From: Cladocopium goreaui
Taxonomy: Eukaryota; Sar; Dinophyceae; Suessiales; Symbiodiniaceae
Reading direction: 5' to 3'
NCBI GenBank assembly: GCA_947184155.2
Contig: CAMXCT020001506.1
Coordinates: forward strand, 1 to 64,000
Length of the DNA: 64,000 bases
Below the pieces are notes generated by a model. The model did not search any database. It had not been told where the DNA came from and worked only from the letters and a program-made list of their open reading frames with translations. Below, piece by piece: positions 49,522 to 60,761 of the stretch; the stretch's first letter is position 1, and each line of letters starts with the position of its first letter. The position numbers and the translations under genes are program-made.

Positions 49522-49772
49522 AAGGGGCATGTGAGATCGAGTTTGAGCAGTTTCTGATGTCAGCTGTCATGAGTTTTGCACTGGTTTCATTTTTCTGCAT
49601 GACATGTCTATGGGTTTTATCCGCGGAAACCATTGTGATCTATTTTGTAGTTGTGTGAAGGGTTGTGCATGCATTGGTAGTTGAATGTGAGTGGATTTTG
49701 CAAGTTAACACAAGTCTGTAATTTGTTTTTTGTCTGAGACATCAGAGTGGAATTGACTGCACATTGCCTGTC

Positions 49773-49860
49773 AAGATGTGCGGCACGCATCTTGGGGTAA
49801 TAGTGAGTGTGGTGTGTATGGAAGTGTGAATCATCTATTAAGGTGTGAGGCACGCACCTT
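49773..49860. repeat. Two covarying hairpins
   Basis: 49773-49793: AAGATGTG, loop CGGCA, CGCATCTT. 49840-49860: AAGGTGTG, loop AGGCA, CGCACCTT. Both have 8-bp stems with one G-T pair in the same place. The A-T pair of the first is G-C in the second. They lie 67 bp apart upstream of the ORF remnant starting at 49930. Confidence 0.65.
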
Positions 49861-49929
49861 AGGATGAGAGAAAGATGTAGTTGGGGTTGGTCTTGGTTGT
49901 GGTTGATTGAGTTGGGGTAGTTAGCAGCA

Positions 49930-51135
49930 ATGGGTATTGAGAGTCACTTGGAACTTGAAAAGTCTTGGCAACAGTATGCCCAAGCTGTTCATCCCACCGG
50001 GATTGTAGCAAAGAGTGCAAACAGCTCTGATCCGTAGAGTAGAGACCTTCATGGCGGCAGCAAGATCAGAGGCTTTGACGTCTGGTGCTGTAACTCCCAT
50101 GGAGATGGCTCCGGGAGGAAATACAGCAATGCCAGGGACGCATGAGGGCTCTGGATCTGAAGCTGGAGAACCCGGGAACCAAGAGGATCAGACCAAATCT
50201 CCAGTGGCTGAAGGCAAAGACAACGAGGAAAGAGGAAGATCAAGGTCGCCACGACCTAGATTTGATGTGAGAGATCCGGATGCTGGGAATCCTGTTGAAG
50301 TACTTGCGGCATGCTCCTCCTTGGGAGTTGGGATTGTCAGCATGGTTGGTGCTTTGAAGTCCAATGGAGAGAAGATGGACAGTCAGTCTCATTGGACAAA
50401 ACCAGGCACTGCAAAGTGATCTTTTGAAGAGCATGGATGTCCTGGCAAAATCCATCAATGGTATGTCACACTCCATTGAGTCACTCTCTGGAGGTGTTTC
50501 ATACAATACATGCGCGTAGGCGCACTGACTGGTGAGATCCAGAAAATCCGAAAACACATCGAGTGGAGCCTGAATAGGACACTCTCAGATATGCAAAAGG
50601 AGAGTCTTGCAAAGAGCAGTGAAGATTCTGGAAGAATTGCGTCTGCTTTGGAGGGACTATACGAAGGCATGGACAAGTTCCAAGAGAAGAACCTTCGGGA
50701 GATGGCGCGCAAGATGGAGGCAGTGCGTCAGGTTCCAATCACAGAGAAGGGTCCTCGGGAGCTTGAGTTCGGGCCAGCTATCCCACCCACAGGATTCAGC
50801 GGCACACCCAATACACCCAATATGGGTGGTGCGGCGAGCGGTCTGCTTCAACCGCCTTTGGCGCCGCCTCAACCTCCGCCGGCTATGCCAGCAGCAACTT
50901 TTGTTGGCTGCCGGCACGGGCCGGAGAAGCCCCTATGCTGCACCCGGTCAACATGGAAGTACCCTTTATGAAAGGCACATCGGTCAAGGTGATTGACGAG
51001 GGCACTGGCAGAGTGAGAACCGTTTCCCCAACGCGCCAATTACATCCCAGCACGGGGACGGCAGCTTTTGCCCCTTTGGGGTATATGTGCCTGAAGGGAA
51101 CTTCAGATTTCAGGCGTATCTATGCCCTGTAAAGG
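49930..51135 (+). pseudogene. Decayed ORF with coiled coil, unrecognised
   Basis: An ATG at 49930 gives LELEKSWQQYAQAVHPTGIV, then a stop. The frame 50015-50419 adds ETFMAAARSEALTSGAVTPM and a Glu/Ser/Arg-rich segment. The frame 50510-50971 has IQKIRKHIEWSLNRTLSDMQ and MDKFQEKNLREMARKMEAV (coiled coil), followed by a Pro-rich stretch. At 51050-51120 one frame reads HGDGSFCPFGVYVPEGNFRF. Together this looks like one Gag-like or host protein broken by several frameshifts. No family assigned. Confidence 0.4.
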
Positions 51136-52626
51136 AAGGATATGCCTGAGATGGAAAAGGGTTTAAGGTTTAAGGTCCTTTTCCAAGAATTCGAACTGAC
51201 CCGGATGGGGAGAGAATAGCTTTCGAGCTTGAGGTTAGCTCCTCTTTGGGATTTGCGCTGTAGAGACCTGCGCACAGTGCGACTTGGTTCGATTGCGAGT
51301 TTAAAAGGGGGCCATGCCTGATGGGACAAGTTGGAGTTTGAAGTGTCTTGGAACGGTGAATTCTGAGATCATTGCAAAGCTTGCGTTGTTTCTCGAGTGA
51401 AAGCGGATGCTTGCCAAACCTGTTTGCATGTTGTGAGGCGTGTGAGATTGTTCAGAGTTTTCATATGTCTCTCGATGATGATGTAAGGAAATTGCAACGT
51501 TCTGAAAGGCATTCAGAAACCGGAGTTGCCAACAAATCTGAGGGAGACATCATGAAGAAAGGTTGAAGTTGTTTGTGATTGACTTGATTGTGTTGATGGG
51601 CATGTCGGAACTAATATGTTCATGGTTTTGAGTTTTTGTTGCATGAGGCACTCAACTTCACTGTCGGGAATGCGGTCATGAGCACATGGTACAATTGAGT
51701 TGTCATGGTGAATGATGAAGACCTGGGAAGAAGCTCAGAAGGAATCTGAGTCTAACTAGTGTGAAAACTTCCAGGAAATCTGATACCATTGACGTAGAAG
51801 TATTGTACTTTCATGTGATGATATGACGCTTACGCAGGAAGGATCAGACGTTGAAAGGGGGACAGCGATTTTTTGTGTCGATCTTAGCTAGTCTTAACCC
51901 TAACTGTGAACGATTTCATTCAGAACATTGAGAATTCATTTTTGCAGTGACTGTGAACGTTACTTTGCAGAAGTTTTGAATTTAAGATGAGTTGCATGAG
52001 GGATACTGACGCATTTGCGTTTTGTTTTCATACGCCTACCTTCTTTACGACGGTGCGGATTAGCTGAAACAGTTGGCCTTTGTTTTCGCGGTGACTCCAA
52101 TCGTGCGACGTCTGTCTTCGTCTTGGGTCTCGTGTGTGTGTGTTTGTTCTGTTTTTTGTTGTGTTGTTTTGTTTGTTGTAGGGTAGGATGACAACAGCAC
52201 TGTAGATCTATCGTTATTAACGCCATGGTTTATCCGAAGAGCTGGAAGTCGGAAGACAAATCTGGTACGGGAAAGACTTTGAAGTCTATGGACTGAGTTT
52301 GGATTCCTACAGCTGGTTACAAGGATTTGTATTTGCAACATTGTAAGTCATGAAGATCGTCATGACTGGAGTTACGTGGAGTTTTACTTTCATCTCTAAA
52401 CTGAAGAATCCATTTTTTGTTTGGAGCTTACGACATTGAGTACGAGTTAAACGAGATGAGTTTTGGATGATGTTTCATCATCAATCTTTTGTTTTGGAAG
52501 AGCGACGTATTCTTCTTTCACTATTTTTGATCACGGATGTGATCTCGGCCCAGAGATATTTTTTTGAATCCAGTGTGGACACAGGATTGAACATCCGTAC
52601 AATGTAGTGAGATGGGATGCCATGTC
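51136..52626. other. No supported gene
   Basis: Only short frames. Purine tracts TTAAAAGGGGG (51301) and GAAAGGGGG (about 51855) resemble the copia polypurine tract but are not followed by TG. A GT-rich run (TGTGTGTGTTTGTTC) lies near 52132-52150. Confidence 0.35.
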
Positions 52627-54140
52627 GAAAGGGGGTGTGAAAGTTGATCACCCTATGGGTGACCTGTAAGGGTGACCTACAGGTGGCGACATGTCATTCT
52701 TCATCGTGAACGTCCTCCACGCGTTCGGTTTTGATACAATTTTGTGCACGGAAGATTGGTGGACAACATTCAGTATGTTGTTGGAAAGGTCTGTGCATTT
52801 GACCTGCAGTTTGGACACGATATTCTATTGTCCTTTGAATCTGCAGTCTTTTATGACACTCAGAATGTCAGTGATCGATGTTGAGCTGGAATGTGGCGTA
52901 TTGATCAGTTCTACATCTTATTTCGGATTCTGCTCGAATCCGGTACAGCCGTAGGCGGACTTAAGCTGAAGGTACCTACATTGGTTTGACATTGCGATTT
53001 CCGAGCGTGTCTTCGACACTGAGCAGTTTGATCTCTCCAAGTGATGAGAGCATACAGCTGGAAACTCTGGGAGAAGAGTTTGGATTAGCTGGAAGCATCT
53101 GATGGGGAGAACATATCAGACTTTGAGAACATATCAGACTTTGAGTTGTGGACAGCGAGATGCATTGGCGTTGTGAGGACAATGGCCATATTGGCGCATC
53201 TTACTTGTCTGAGATTTTTATGTGATGAGATGCTTCGGTATTGTGAGGACAATACCTACATCATCGTCATCAGGATCTACAGATCAAACATCTGGTCTTG
53301 GGTTATGTGTTTTCTCGTCTTCTGAGACGACTTTGCTTCACATTGTGGATTGGCTATTACAGTGGTCGGAAGACTACAGCGATACAACTGTATTTGGCTG
53401 ACCTGCATTGAGAATGTAGAACAGAATGGCTTATTTCTACATTGAGGTTCGAAGCTGTGAGATGCTATCTCTATGTGGAAAACCGATTTAGAGATGGGAC
53501 TTCGTGTTCCAACTATGTTTTGTATCCAGAAGAAGGTTGTAGAGAATACTTTGTATGAACCACTTCGTTCTTGAAGAGCTACGCGACTTGTTTAGATGTC
53601 TAGTAACGCCTAACAGCGTTAGGTTAGCGCTAGCGAGATGGTTATTCACGTTTGGATGAGAACCAGTTTGTTTTGAGAACTTTTGGAAGTGTTTCGATGT
53701 TTTTGCCACTAGGTGAGTTTGTAAATTTGTAGCAGCTGGAATTGTTTCAACAAACCTTTCTTTGAAGAACCTGAGGTTTGTTAACTGGAAACCTGGAATC
53801 GAGTTTACCAGTTGAGACATCGGCTCAAGGGAGTGGTGTCAGAAGTTCATTTAATGAACAGAGCTGCAGTGTCACCTAGTTTAGCATAAGACAGACCGAC
53901 AGAGGGAACTCTTTGTCTTCTTCCTTTGCCTTTTGTTTTGTTTGTCGTGTTTGTGCTTCCCTGTGACTGATCGTGTTGCGTCTGGAGCGAAAAGAAGGAG
54001 TCCGACGTCAGCATGTGGGAGTCGAGGGTGAAACAAGTTTCTTGACACAGCAGTGTTCTAGTGTAATTAGGTTTGCGACTACATGCTCTGCGCTTGTGTT
54101 TGACGTTCGCGTTTTTCCCGCGTAGTCCTGTAGAAATTTT
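52627..54140 (+). repeat. Probable copia polypurine tract and LTR, third family
   Basis: GAAAGGGGG (52627-52635) is immediately followed by TGTGAAAGTTG (52636), the same tract/LTR-start arrangement as in Copia-1 (TGTGAAAAATC) and Copia-2. Just inside are small palindromes CACCCTATGGGTG and CCTGTA...TACAGG. No partner LTR is in the window, so the length is a guess and it may be a 3' LTR of a lost element or a solo LTR. No coding sequence supported inside. Confidence 0.4.
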
Positions 54141-54187
54141 GATGAAGCGTTGGATCTGACTTCAGATCTGTGCACGGCGCTTTTTCA

Positions 54188-54248
54188 CAGGCAGTCTGTC
54201 AGCGACACAAGAGTGGCGCCATACCAACTGAGCCACGAGGACGACTTG
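54188..54248 (-). mobile_element. SINE-C fragment
   Basis: Minus-strand TGGCTCAGTTGGTATGGCG followed by GACAGACTGCC: the A-box part of the same tRNA-derived SINE family as SINE-A and SINE-B, truncated before the B box. It fuses in frame to the RNase H remnant downstream, probably by chance. Confidence 0.7.
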
Positions 54249-54560
54249 TCACTCCTACCATCAGAAGGCATGTTCCAAAATGATCGGTTGGTTGTGTTCG
54301 TGGATCACGATGCAGTGCTGCACATGCTGGTGTCAGGCCGTGGGGGAAATCGCATAGACAATTTGATCTTTCAGCGAGTATTGTCCTGGGAATGTGACTC
54401 CAGCATTCTAGCTTGGTATGAGCGTGTGCCAAGTTCAGTAAATGTGGCTGATGCTCCGTCAAGAGGCGATGTGTCAAATCTCGATCCATCTCTGGAGATA
54501 ACCGTAAGTGTTGCGGATGTTCTGGATGACCTCTTTGAAAGCAGTCCCTCTGAAATGTAA
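54249..54560 (+). pseudogene. DIRS-like RNase H C-terminal remnant
   Basis: LVVFVDHDAVLHMLVSG, WECDSSILAWYERVPSSVNV and ADAPSRGDVSNLD parallel WWVDNDAARYC, SPSYSWIERVPSLSNIS and DGPSRHN of DIRS-1 Pol. It ends in a stop at 54558-54560 with a purine-rich CAGGGGGAGGAG next to it, as DIRS-1 does before B1. This is the tail of a second DIRS-like Pol, truncated on the left by SINE-C. Confidence 0.7.
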
Positions 54561-54568
54561 CAGGGGGA

Positions 54569-55384
54569 GGAGCAGAGCGACAAATCCCCATGTGCAAAAA
54601 CAATGTGCTGTGCGAGTGTTGTTGTTCACCGTCACTTGAGCTGCAAACATCGCAAGAACAAGAGCTTTCTCCTGCAGGGATAAAACCTTGTTTGAAAGAT
54701 GTGCAGAGTGCGCATTCACACATCAGCTCATGTGTCACGTGTACATGTTTGCGTTGATTTGGTTCAAATTTTTCATATCCAAATCAATTTTTTTCCCTCC
54801 CTCCCTCTGCCTTCATGTTTTTTCCCTGACATGTTCGTAACTCCACCAGTCATCTTCCATGTATTTTCTTTCACCTCACCATGACGTTAGCACGGCCCGT
54901 CGAGCCCATGTCAATTCAACAAACTGTGGCTCCATTATTATCCATTATTGGCTGTAGACGGAAAACTGCAGGAACTTGAAAGTATCTTCTACGACCTTCA
55001 CGATATGATGGACGACTTCACTGACTGGCAAGTCCCAAGTGCTGTGTTGCCCCTACAACAAGCCATTTTCCAAATTCGTGTCACGATCATGGAACTCAAA
55101 ATACACAGATTGAAGACTTTGTGCCAGTTCATCCGTTTTCTGCACCATCATTGGCAGCTGTATGGTCGACCACTCTATCTTGATTTGGATTTGGCATAGT
55201 AGAATCTTCACACTTTCAAGTGCTGTTTTCTTTATTGCTGGACTTGGGATAGCCCACATCAAGGGATGTTGGTTGCCTACCCAACCGTCCGGAGCAGAGC
55301 GACAAATCCCCATGTGCAAAAACAATGTGCTGTGCGAGTGTTGTTGTTCACTGTCACTTGAGCTGCAAACATCACAAGAACAAA
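54569..55384. repeat. Direct repeat pair (~94 bp)
   Basis: 54569-54662 and 55291-55384 share GGAGCAGAGCGACAAATCCC, CATGTGCAAAAACAATGTGC and onward with only about three differences. The first follows the DIRS-like Pol remnant, so these may be remains of its terminal B-type repeats. The 630 bp between holds no supported gene. Confidence 0.65.
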
Positions 55385-55669
55385 AGTACATTCTGGGAGA
55401 CCGTGCGTGCGGGATACAGATTCCGTCAGATTCTGGAGATTCTGCGCAACAAAGGGTCAGACCGGATTGGTCTATTGTCTTGGCTTACGAGTTCAAGCTG
55501 AGGAAAGAGGCCATGTAAAAGGTGTTAGCTGGGCATACATTGGCAGAGTCCCTGGAAGCTGTCAGTCGTGACCCTGATCTCAAAGAGGCCTACTTCACAA
55601 CTCCAACGGCGCTCCATGCATCGATGCCTGAATCTCAGCCGAACAAGTTTGTGCGCCACAATTGAAAAG

Positions 55670-55955
55670 GGGGGCTTGGATCCTTCACTGGGAAGCAATC
55701 ATTTGGCTTTTCAAAGGAGTAAGGGCAAGGGCTCCAAGGGAAAGAACAGGGGCAAGGCTGTGGATTCTAGGCTGAAAGGCCTGAGCTTGGCTTGGAGGAC
55801 ACCAGGTGGCGGTGAACTTTGTTTTGCATGGAATACAGGTGATTGCGACGGGTCTTGCTAAAGGGTCCATCAGTGCAGAGTTAAGGAGTGCTACGCAAGC
55901 CACAAAGCAGTGAACACGTCAAAGGCCAACAAGCGTCCTGAGAGGACAAAGGTGT
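55670..55955 (+). pseudogene. gag: DIRS-like Gag C-terminal finger remnant
   Basis: A Lys/Gly-rich linker (SKGKGSKGKNRGKA) leads to LCFAWNTGDCDGSC, a TAA (55859-55861), and in frame RVHQCRVKECYASHKA. With the stop ignored this is the same CCCH-type arrangement as the DIRS-1 Gag end (CFAFQNNKCKF ... HKCYKKGC). Upstream frames are broken. Confidence 0.6.
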
Positions 55956-57024
55956 AGACTTGCCCAGCGGGACTACACAGGAGAAAGAACTTCAGGTACT
56001 GAAAGTGATGTACCTATTTGCTAGAATGTCACCTGTTGGGGATGAGTCCCAATACGTGGCCCCAGTGCCGAATTTTCACAATATGAAATTTCACTTTGTG
56101 AGGGTTCCAACAAGGAGGCAGCATGGCCAAACAACTGGACTGCGGAACCTGTGCCATAGTAATGAGTGGCAAAACTGCCAACATTAAGGCGGGGTGAAAC
56201 ATATTTCCGCATTTGCAGTTGGGTACATTTGCATGTCAGTCATGTAGTTGTGCACATGTCACGGCACAAATCGAGTAGTGTACATCAGGATGAATTCTGA
56301 GGCGCTTTCGGTTCCAGAAAAGTTCGCAGAATCACTTGGCCCGGGGGCTGGGGTGGGGATCTCGCCTCGCGGTCTCTTGATTTGCTGCTTCTCCGTTGCC
56401 CTGTTGGTTGCCTCCTGCTTGCGTGTTCCTCTCTGTTTGTTGCTTACTTAGATGTTGCAGTGGAGCACTAGAAGTGATACAGGTTGAATGGTGCGAGGTT
56501 CAGCGTCAACTTTAGTTTTGGGTGTTCTTGTTTTGTTTTTGTTGTTGAAAAACAAATTGGGGGTTTCAGCCATCTTCGTTTGTTGTTTCATTTATATTAA
56601 AGGGAGGGGTAGATAGAAGAAACCGTCGTTGCAGTTGTCAGTTGTCATACATGTCAGTGCGTGTCAAAAAATACAAACGAAGAGGGTGTTCAGTGCGGTT
56701 ATCGTCATGCAAACATGTAAATTCGCAAAAATTAAACTTGAGACAATCTCAATGGTCAGCTTGAGTTGCTCTGCAATCTCCAGGTGGTTACCCGCTCGGA
56801 TAATGTTCTGGTTCAAATTCTAAATTTCGTATACCCGCCCTATACCCTTGTGATTCCAGGTGATGATGCAGCTCACTTTAGTGATCGAATAGTCTTGCTA
56901 GCATGTTCAGGAATTGAGATTCCGGGTCACAACTGTTTGATCCTGTAGCTTTATGTCTCTCAAGGGAGGGCGAGGTGGGTGCCGCTGTTACTTTTAGAGT
57001 TTGAAAGCGTGTAGGGGGTGTGCC
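55956..57024. other. Leader region of DIRS-2, no supported gene
   Basis: Several short frames without protein-like composition. It probably includes the left terminal repeat and 5' leader of DIRS-2, but no second copy of such a repeat is in the window to prove it. Confidence 0.35.
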
Positions 57025-59367
57025 ATGGATGATGATTCTAGCAAAGCCTGTGTCGACCTTACTGTACAGGAAGATGTTGAAGATTTCAGTGAATGGTTGA
57101 GTGCTTCCATGGACGGACTTGCAACTACAACTGTTGATGCTTCTTTTGATTCACAGACTGATTTGCACGATGATGTTGCGTTGTTTACATATCAACCCTC
57201 CTCTTGTGATTGGCCTGTTGGCCACAGCGGCGAGCTTGAGAGAACAGAAGAGGTTTCAGTGTGTCCAAGCCCAAGCTTGGCAAATGAACTCAGTGTTGCT
57301 GAACCTTTTGCGGAGTCTGGACCTCAGCCTACAGTTGATGCATTTCAATGGCAACTTGGAGGAGCCGCAAACTTTGCACAGTTTTCACATCAGCCTAATG
57401 CTCTATTGTTTCCGTGGGAGACTGGCGTTTTTGGAGAAATCTTTGGGGAATCCAGACTTTTGGAGCTTCCTGCAACTCACCTGCCAGAGCCAGACTCGGC
57501 GCTGATGGAGCACATCATTGCGGCCGCAGAAACGTCAGACAGCAGCGAGCTTAAGCCGTTGGACTCTTGCTTTGACAAGGTTGTGAGAAACATGCAGGAT
57601 TTGGAATATTTCGAGAGCAAACACAGACAGTTGGAACTGGCTTGCGGTCAGTGGCTTGAGCTGCTATCTTGCGATTGGTACGCAACTGGTGTGGGTGAGC
57701 ATCTTGCAAGGGACTTGCAACGCGATACAACAGGCACTTCAGCTTTTGAGACTCTTAGGGCTTGTTTCGGCATTAAAAGTCCATCCACTCTTTTGAAGAG
57801 GGCTTCAAGTTTGAGGAGATACTTTAAGTGGCATTCTGGAGTGCGATCAGATGCAAACGATGTCGAGGTTAGCCCACTGCCTTTGGCTGAAGCTGATGTT
57901 TGGAGTTTCTTTCATTGGCTTGGAGAAGTAAGGTGTGAGAACAACAGAGGTTTTACCAATGCAGCTGCTTTCCTTGAAACGGTTAGATTCATGAAGTTCA
58001 CCTTGGAACTACGTGAGGTTGATTCAATCCTTCAGTCTCGAAGGTTGTTGGGCTTCGCTGCAAGCGAGCGCCTCAAGAAAGGACCGACTCGACAAGCTGC
58101 TCCTTTGGAACTGGTGCATGTGCAGAGGCTTCATGAAGTTTTGGAACATGGTACCTGTGTTACTGACAGGTTAGGTGCAGGTGTAATGCTTGTTTGCATT
58201 TATGGCCGGGCAGGATGGTCTGACTTGCGATGCATTCATCACGTGGTGGTTGAAGAAGGCAGGAATGGTTTTCTGACCCTTTTCACCTCTGAACATAAGA
58301 CCTCAGCTGTTGGTGCACGGCGAGAACAGTATTTGCCTCTGGTGATACCTTGGATGGGTGTAACTCATGATGAGTGGGTGCGCACCTTTCTACATGTTTA
58401 CAAACAATGCGGCCTTGACATCACAAGGGTTCCACTTGGACCTTTACTCCCAGCTCCGAAGTTAGGAGGATCGTTTGGTGCACGCCCTTTGCGCACACCT
58501 GAGGCCGCTGATTGGCTTCGACTCCTTTTGCAGGGCACAGCAGACAGCCATTTGTTTCGGGCCCACTCGTTGAAAACAACTTTACTTGTTTGGGCTGCAA
58601 AAGCAGGGCTTGACAAAGAGGTGCGAGCAGTTCTTGTGCACCACGCTTCAGCTTTGCAAGGATCTGAAGTAGTTTACAGCAGGCACTTGCAAACCAGAGC
58701 GCTGCGAAAACTCAACATGCTGTTGCATAGAGTCCGCATAGGACTTGGGTTGGAAGAGGATGCTTTGGCTCCAAATCCTTTTGCGACACCTTGCGCAAGA
58801 ACCCCAAAGCCGTTGGCGACACAGCCAGTTACTCCTCTACCTCCTGTGCCAGTTGCTGACTTGGGCGCAAATGTGATTGAGAAAGCAGCAGAGGAAGTGA
58901 ATGACGCAGGAGACTTAGAGAGTGTCAAAGAGGAACAGCTGGACGAGGCGCAGATTTGTGCTGCAGCATCAAACATTTCCTTGTTTGATTTGAACATGGT
59001 TGAGAACGGAGTTGTTGAGATTGACAGCTCTTCTGGGAGCAGCAGCGATAGTGACAGCTCGTCCTACAGCAGCGACGAAGGCAATGTCAAAAGACCAGAT
59101 GTCAATGCTTTCATTGAGCATGTCCCTGAAGGTTTTGAGTTTCACAAGCACAAGAAGAGCGCAATAGTTCACAAAGTGAAATGTGGCCACAAAGTGGCTT
59201 CTTGCGGAGTGCAGCTCTCGGCAAACTTGCAGAAGATGCCACAGGAGTTGAAAGTGCGATGGCCTAAGTGTTTGAAGTGCTTCCCAAAAGATGGCAGCAG
59301 GATTCGAAGCGTTGCTCAGCTCACAGGAGCATTGGACGCTGCCTTAAATAAGGTCAGACGTCGTTGA
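57025..59367 (+). CDS. DIRS-2 tyrosine recombinase (780 aa)
   Basis: The first ATG in frame is 57025. An acidic N-terminal region (about 180 residues) precedes a helical core-binding-like domain (from about LQRDTTGTSAFETLRACFG). Catalytic motifs: YGRAGWSDLRCI (Arg-containing box, about 58200-58240), RAHSLKTTLLVW (His 58564, Lys 58573), VHHASALQGSEVV and YSRHL (Tyr 58675). A Ser/Asp tract (SSSGSSSDSDSSSYSSD) joins a C-terminal His/Cys module (IVHKVKCGHKVASCG ... KCLKCF) shared with DIRS-1 and DIRS-3. Fully open. Followed 358 bp later by a Gag of the same family, the same order as in DIRS-1. Confidence 0.85.
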   Translation: MDDDSSKACVDLTVQEDVEDFSEWLSASMDGLATTTVDASFDSQTDLHDDVALFTYQPSSCDWPVGHSGELERTEEVSVCPSPSLANELSVAEPFAESGPQPTVDAFQWQLGGAANFAQFSHQPNALLFPWETGVFGEIFGESRLLELPATHLPEPDSALMEHIIAAAETSDSSELKPLDSCFDKVVRNMQDLEYFESKHRQLELACGQWLELLSCDWYATGVGEHLARDLQRDTTGTSAFETLRACFGIKSPSTLLKRASSLRRYFKWHSGVRSDANDVEVSPLPLAEADVWSFFHWLGEVRCENNRGFTNAAAFLETVRFMKFTLELREVDSILQSRRLLGFAASERLKKGPTRQAAPLELVHVQRLHEVLEHGTCVTDRLGAGVMLVCIYGRAGWSDLRCIHHVVVEEGRNGFLTLFTSEHKTSAVGARREQYLPLVIPWMGVTHDEWVRTFLHVYKQCGLDITRVPLGPLLPAPKLGGSFGARPLRTPEAADWLRLLLQGTADSHLFRAHSLKTTLLVWAAKAGLDKEVRAVLVHHASALQGSEVVYSRHLQTRALRKLNMLLHRVRIGLGLEEDALAPNPFATPCARTPKPLATQPVTPLPPVPVADLGANVIEKAAEEVNDAGDLESVKEEQLDEAQICAAASNISLFDLNMVENGVVEIDSSSGSSSDSDSSSYSSDEGNVKRPDVNAFIEHVPEGFEFHKHKKSAIVHKVKCGHKVASCGVQLSANLQKMPQELKVRWPKCLKCFPKDGSRIRSVAQLTGALDAALNKVRRR

Positions 59368-59454
59368 GCTTTTGCGTTGGAGAAAAAAGTTGATAAGTTG
59401 TCTTTGAGCCACAAGTTCAGGGTTGAAAAGTCAACCACACGTACATCACATGCT

Positions 59455-59605
59455 GCAGAAAGCTGCAGTGGAAAACATTTGGGCAGAAAGCTGCATGAGT
59501 TTGTTTTGCATGTTCATGGCTCAAAGACCAAGGAGAAAGCTCCTCGCGCAGAAAGCTGCAATATGTTAGATAACAGAGTTTTAATTGAATTTGGCAGAAA
59601 GCTGT
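59455..59605. repeat. Four GCAG-AAAG-CTGC mini-hairpins
   Basis: GCAGAAAGCTGC at 59455-59466, 59483-59494 and 59548-59559, and GCAGAAAGCTGT at 59594-59605, in the 358-bp gap between DIRS-2 recombinase and Gag. Each is a 4-bp stem with an AAAG loop. No such series is in the corresponding gap of DIRS-1. Confidence 0.7.
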
Positions 59606-59725
59606 CTTTACCAAAGGGTGCTTTTACGTTTAAGAACGAATCAGCTTCGCAGAGATTTTCATTGTGACTCACTTGTTTGCATGTTTGTTTTCTTTGGAAT
59701 TTGCTTCACTTGCTGATTTAGGGTC

Positions 59726-60742
59726 ATGACTTCGTTGCTGGACAGCTCAGCGCACTTTGAGGAGAGATGTCAAAAGCTTGGCATGGGAGCGCCGTTTGTC
59801 GCAGCCTTGTCAGTTGCACATGTTGACAGTTTGTCGAAGTTGGCATTTGTGATTGGCCAGCCTGGTCAACCAATTCAAAATCAAGATGTTACGGACTTCT
59901 TGCAGAGAGCCTTGGGACGTGTGCCAACCTTAGCTGAAACAACGGCACTGAAGAGGCTTGGGTTTGAGGCTCATACTTTTTTGGTTGCAACCTTGAGACA
60001 ACAGATCGACCAAAGCGATGACACTCAGCCGCGTAGAGTTGCTTTTGCTGAGAGAAATCAAAGGATGGACAGCTTGCGTCAGGACCTCAGAGGAATTGAA
60101 ATTTCTGGTGAGCTTGAGCCTTCACATGGCTTGCTTGATAAGTGCTGTGCGATTTACGACAGCAACAGTATCAAATGGCTTGAACCCTCTGTTTGCATTT
60201 CACGAAGTATGGAAGTTCAGGGCACTCCCAAATCCAGGGAATTGACATTGGAAAAGGGATCGCTTATCCTGAAGAGCGATGACAAGATGACTTGCGCGAC
60301 AGACTCAGAGATAAAGCTGCACTATGCTTTCACTAGGCGTGCAGTAAGCCTTGCATTTGCCAGGGTGATGTCATTTCAACAACACAGCGCTTGGGTGAAT
60401 TTTCTGTTTGAGTCTTTGCACCGTGAAGTCCCTCCAGGGTACAGCAAGGCAAACTTGTCGCAGGTGGTAAGCTGTGATAAGGCTGCTTGGGCAAGGCTTG
60501 CAACTTTGAACATCAGCACACGTGAAGCTGCAGATGGTTCTTTTCCACTTGGTGATGCACTGTTGGGTTTGAAAGGAGACCCATCAATTGCCTTGTACTT
60601 GGCACCCTTGGCCAAGCCAGTTCAGAGTTCCAGTGCGGCCCCAAGCAGACCTGCACCATACCATGCTACAGGTCCAAAGCAGAATACAGGCAAAGGAAAG
60701 GGAAAAGCAACTCTTAATGTACTTGTTTCATTAGTGTTTTAA
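59726..60742 (+). pseudogene. gag: DIRS-2 Gag-like protein, 3'-truncated
   Basis: ATG at 59726. It aligns in outline with DIRS-1 Gag: LKRLGFEAHTFLVATLRQQI versus MRRLFFEAHTMALTDARQRV, IKWLEPSVCISRSMEVQG versus LSYIKPEQCCSRAQEVSA, and SEIKLHYAFTRRAVSLAFA versus TELKLRACWQRRNLAMDLA. The Lys/Gly linker begins (GPKQNTGKGKGKA) but the finger is absent; the frame ends in LNVLVSLVF and a stop. No Pol follows, so DIRS-2 was cut off here, just upstream of the spliced-leader-like sequence. Confidence 0.75.
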
Positions 60743-60761
60743 TCAATGTAATGCTTCATTA

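Noticed and set aside
51301-51315. Further copia 3' ends at purine tracts 51301 and 51855
   Set aside because: The tracts are not followed by TG LTR starts and there is no associated coding sequence.
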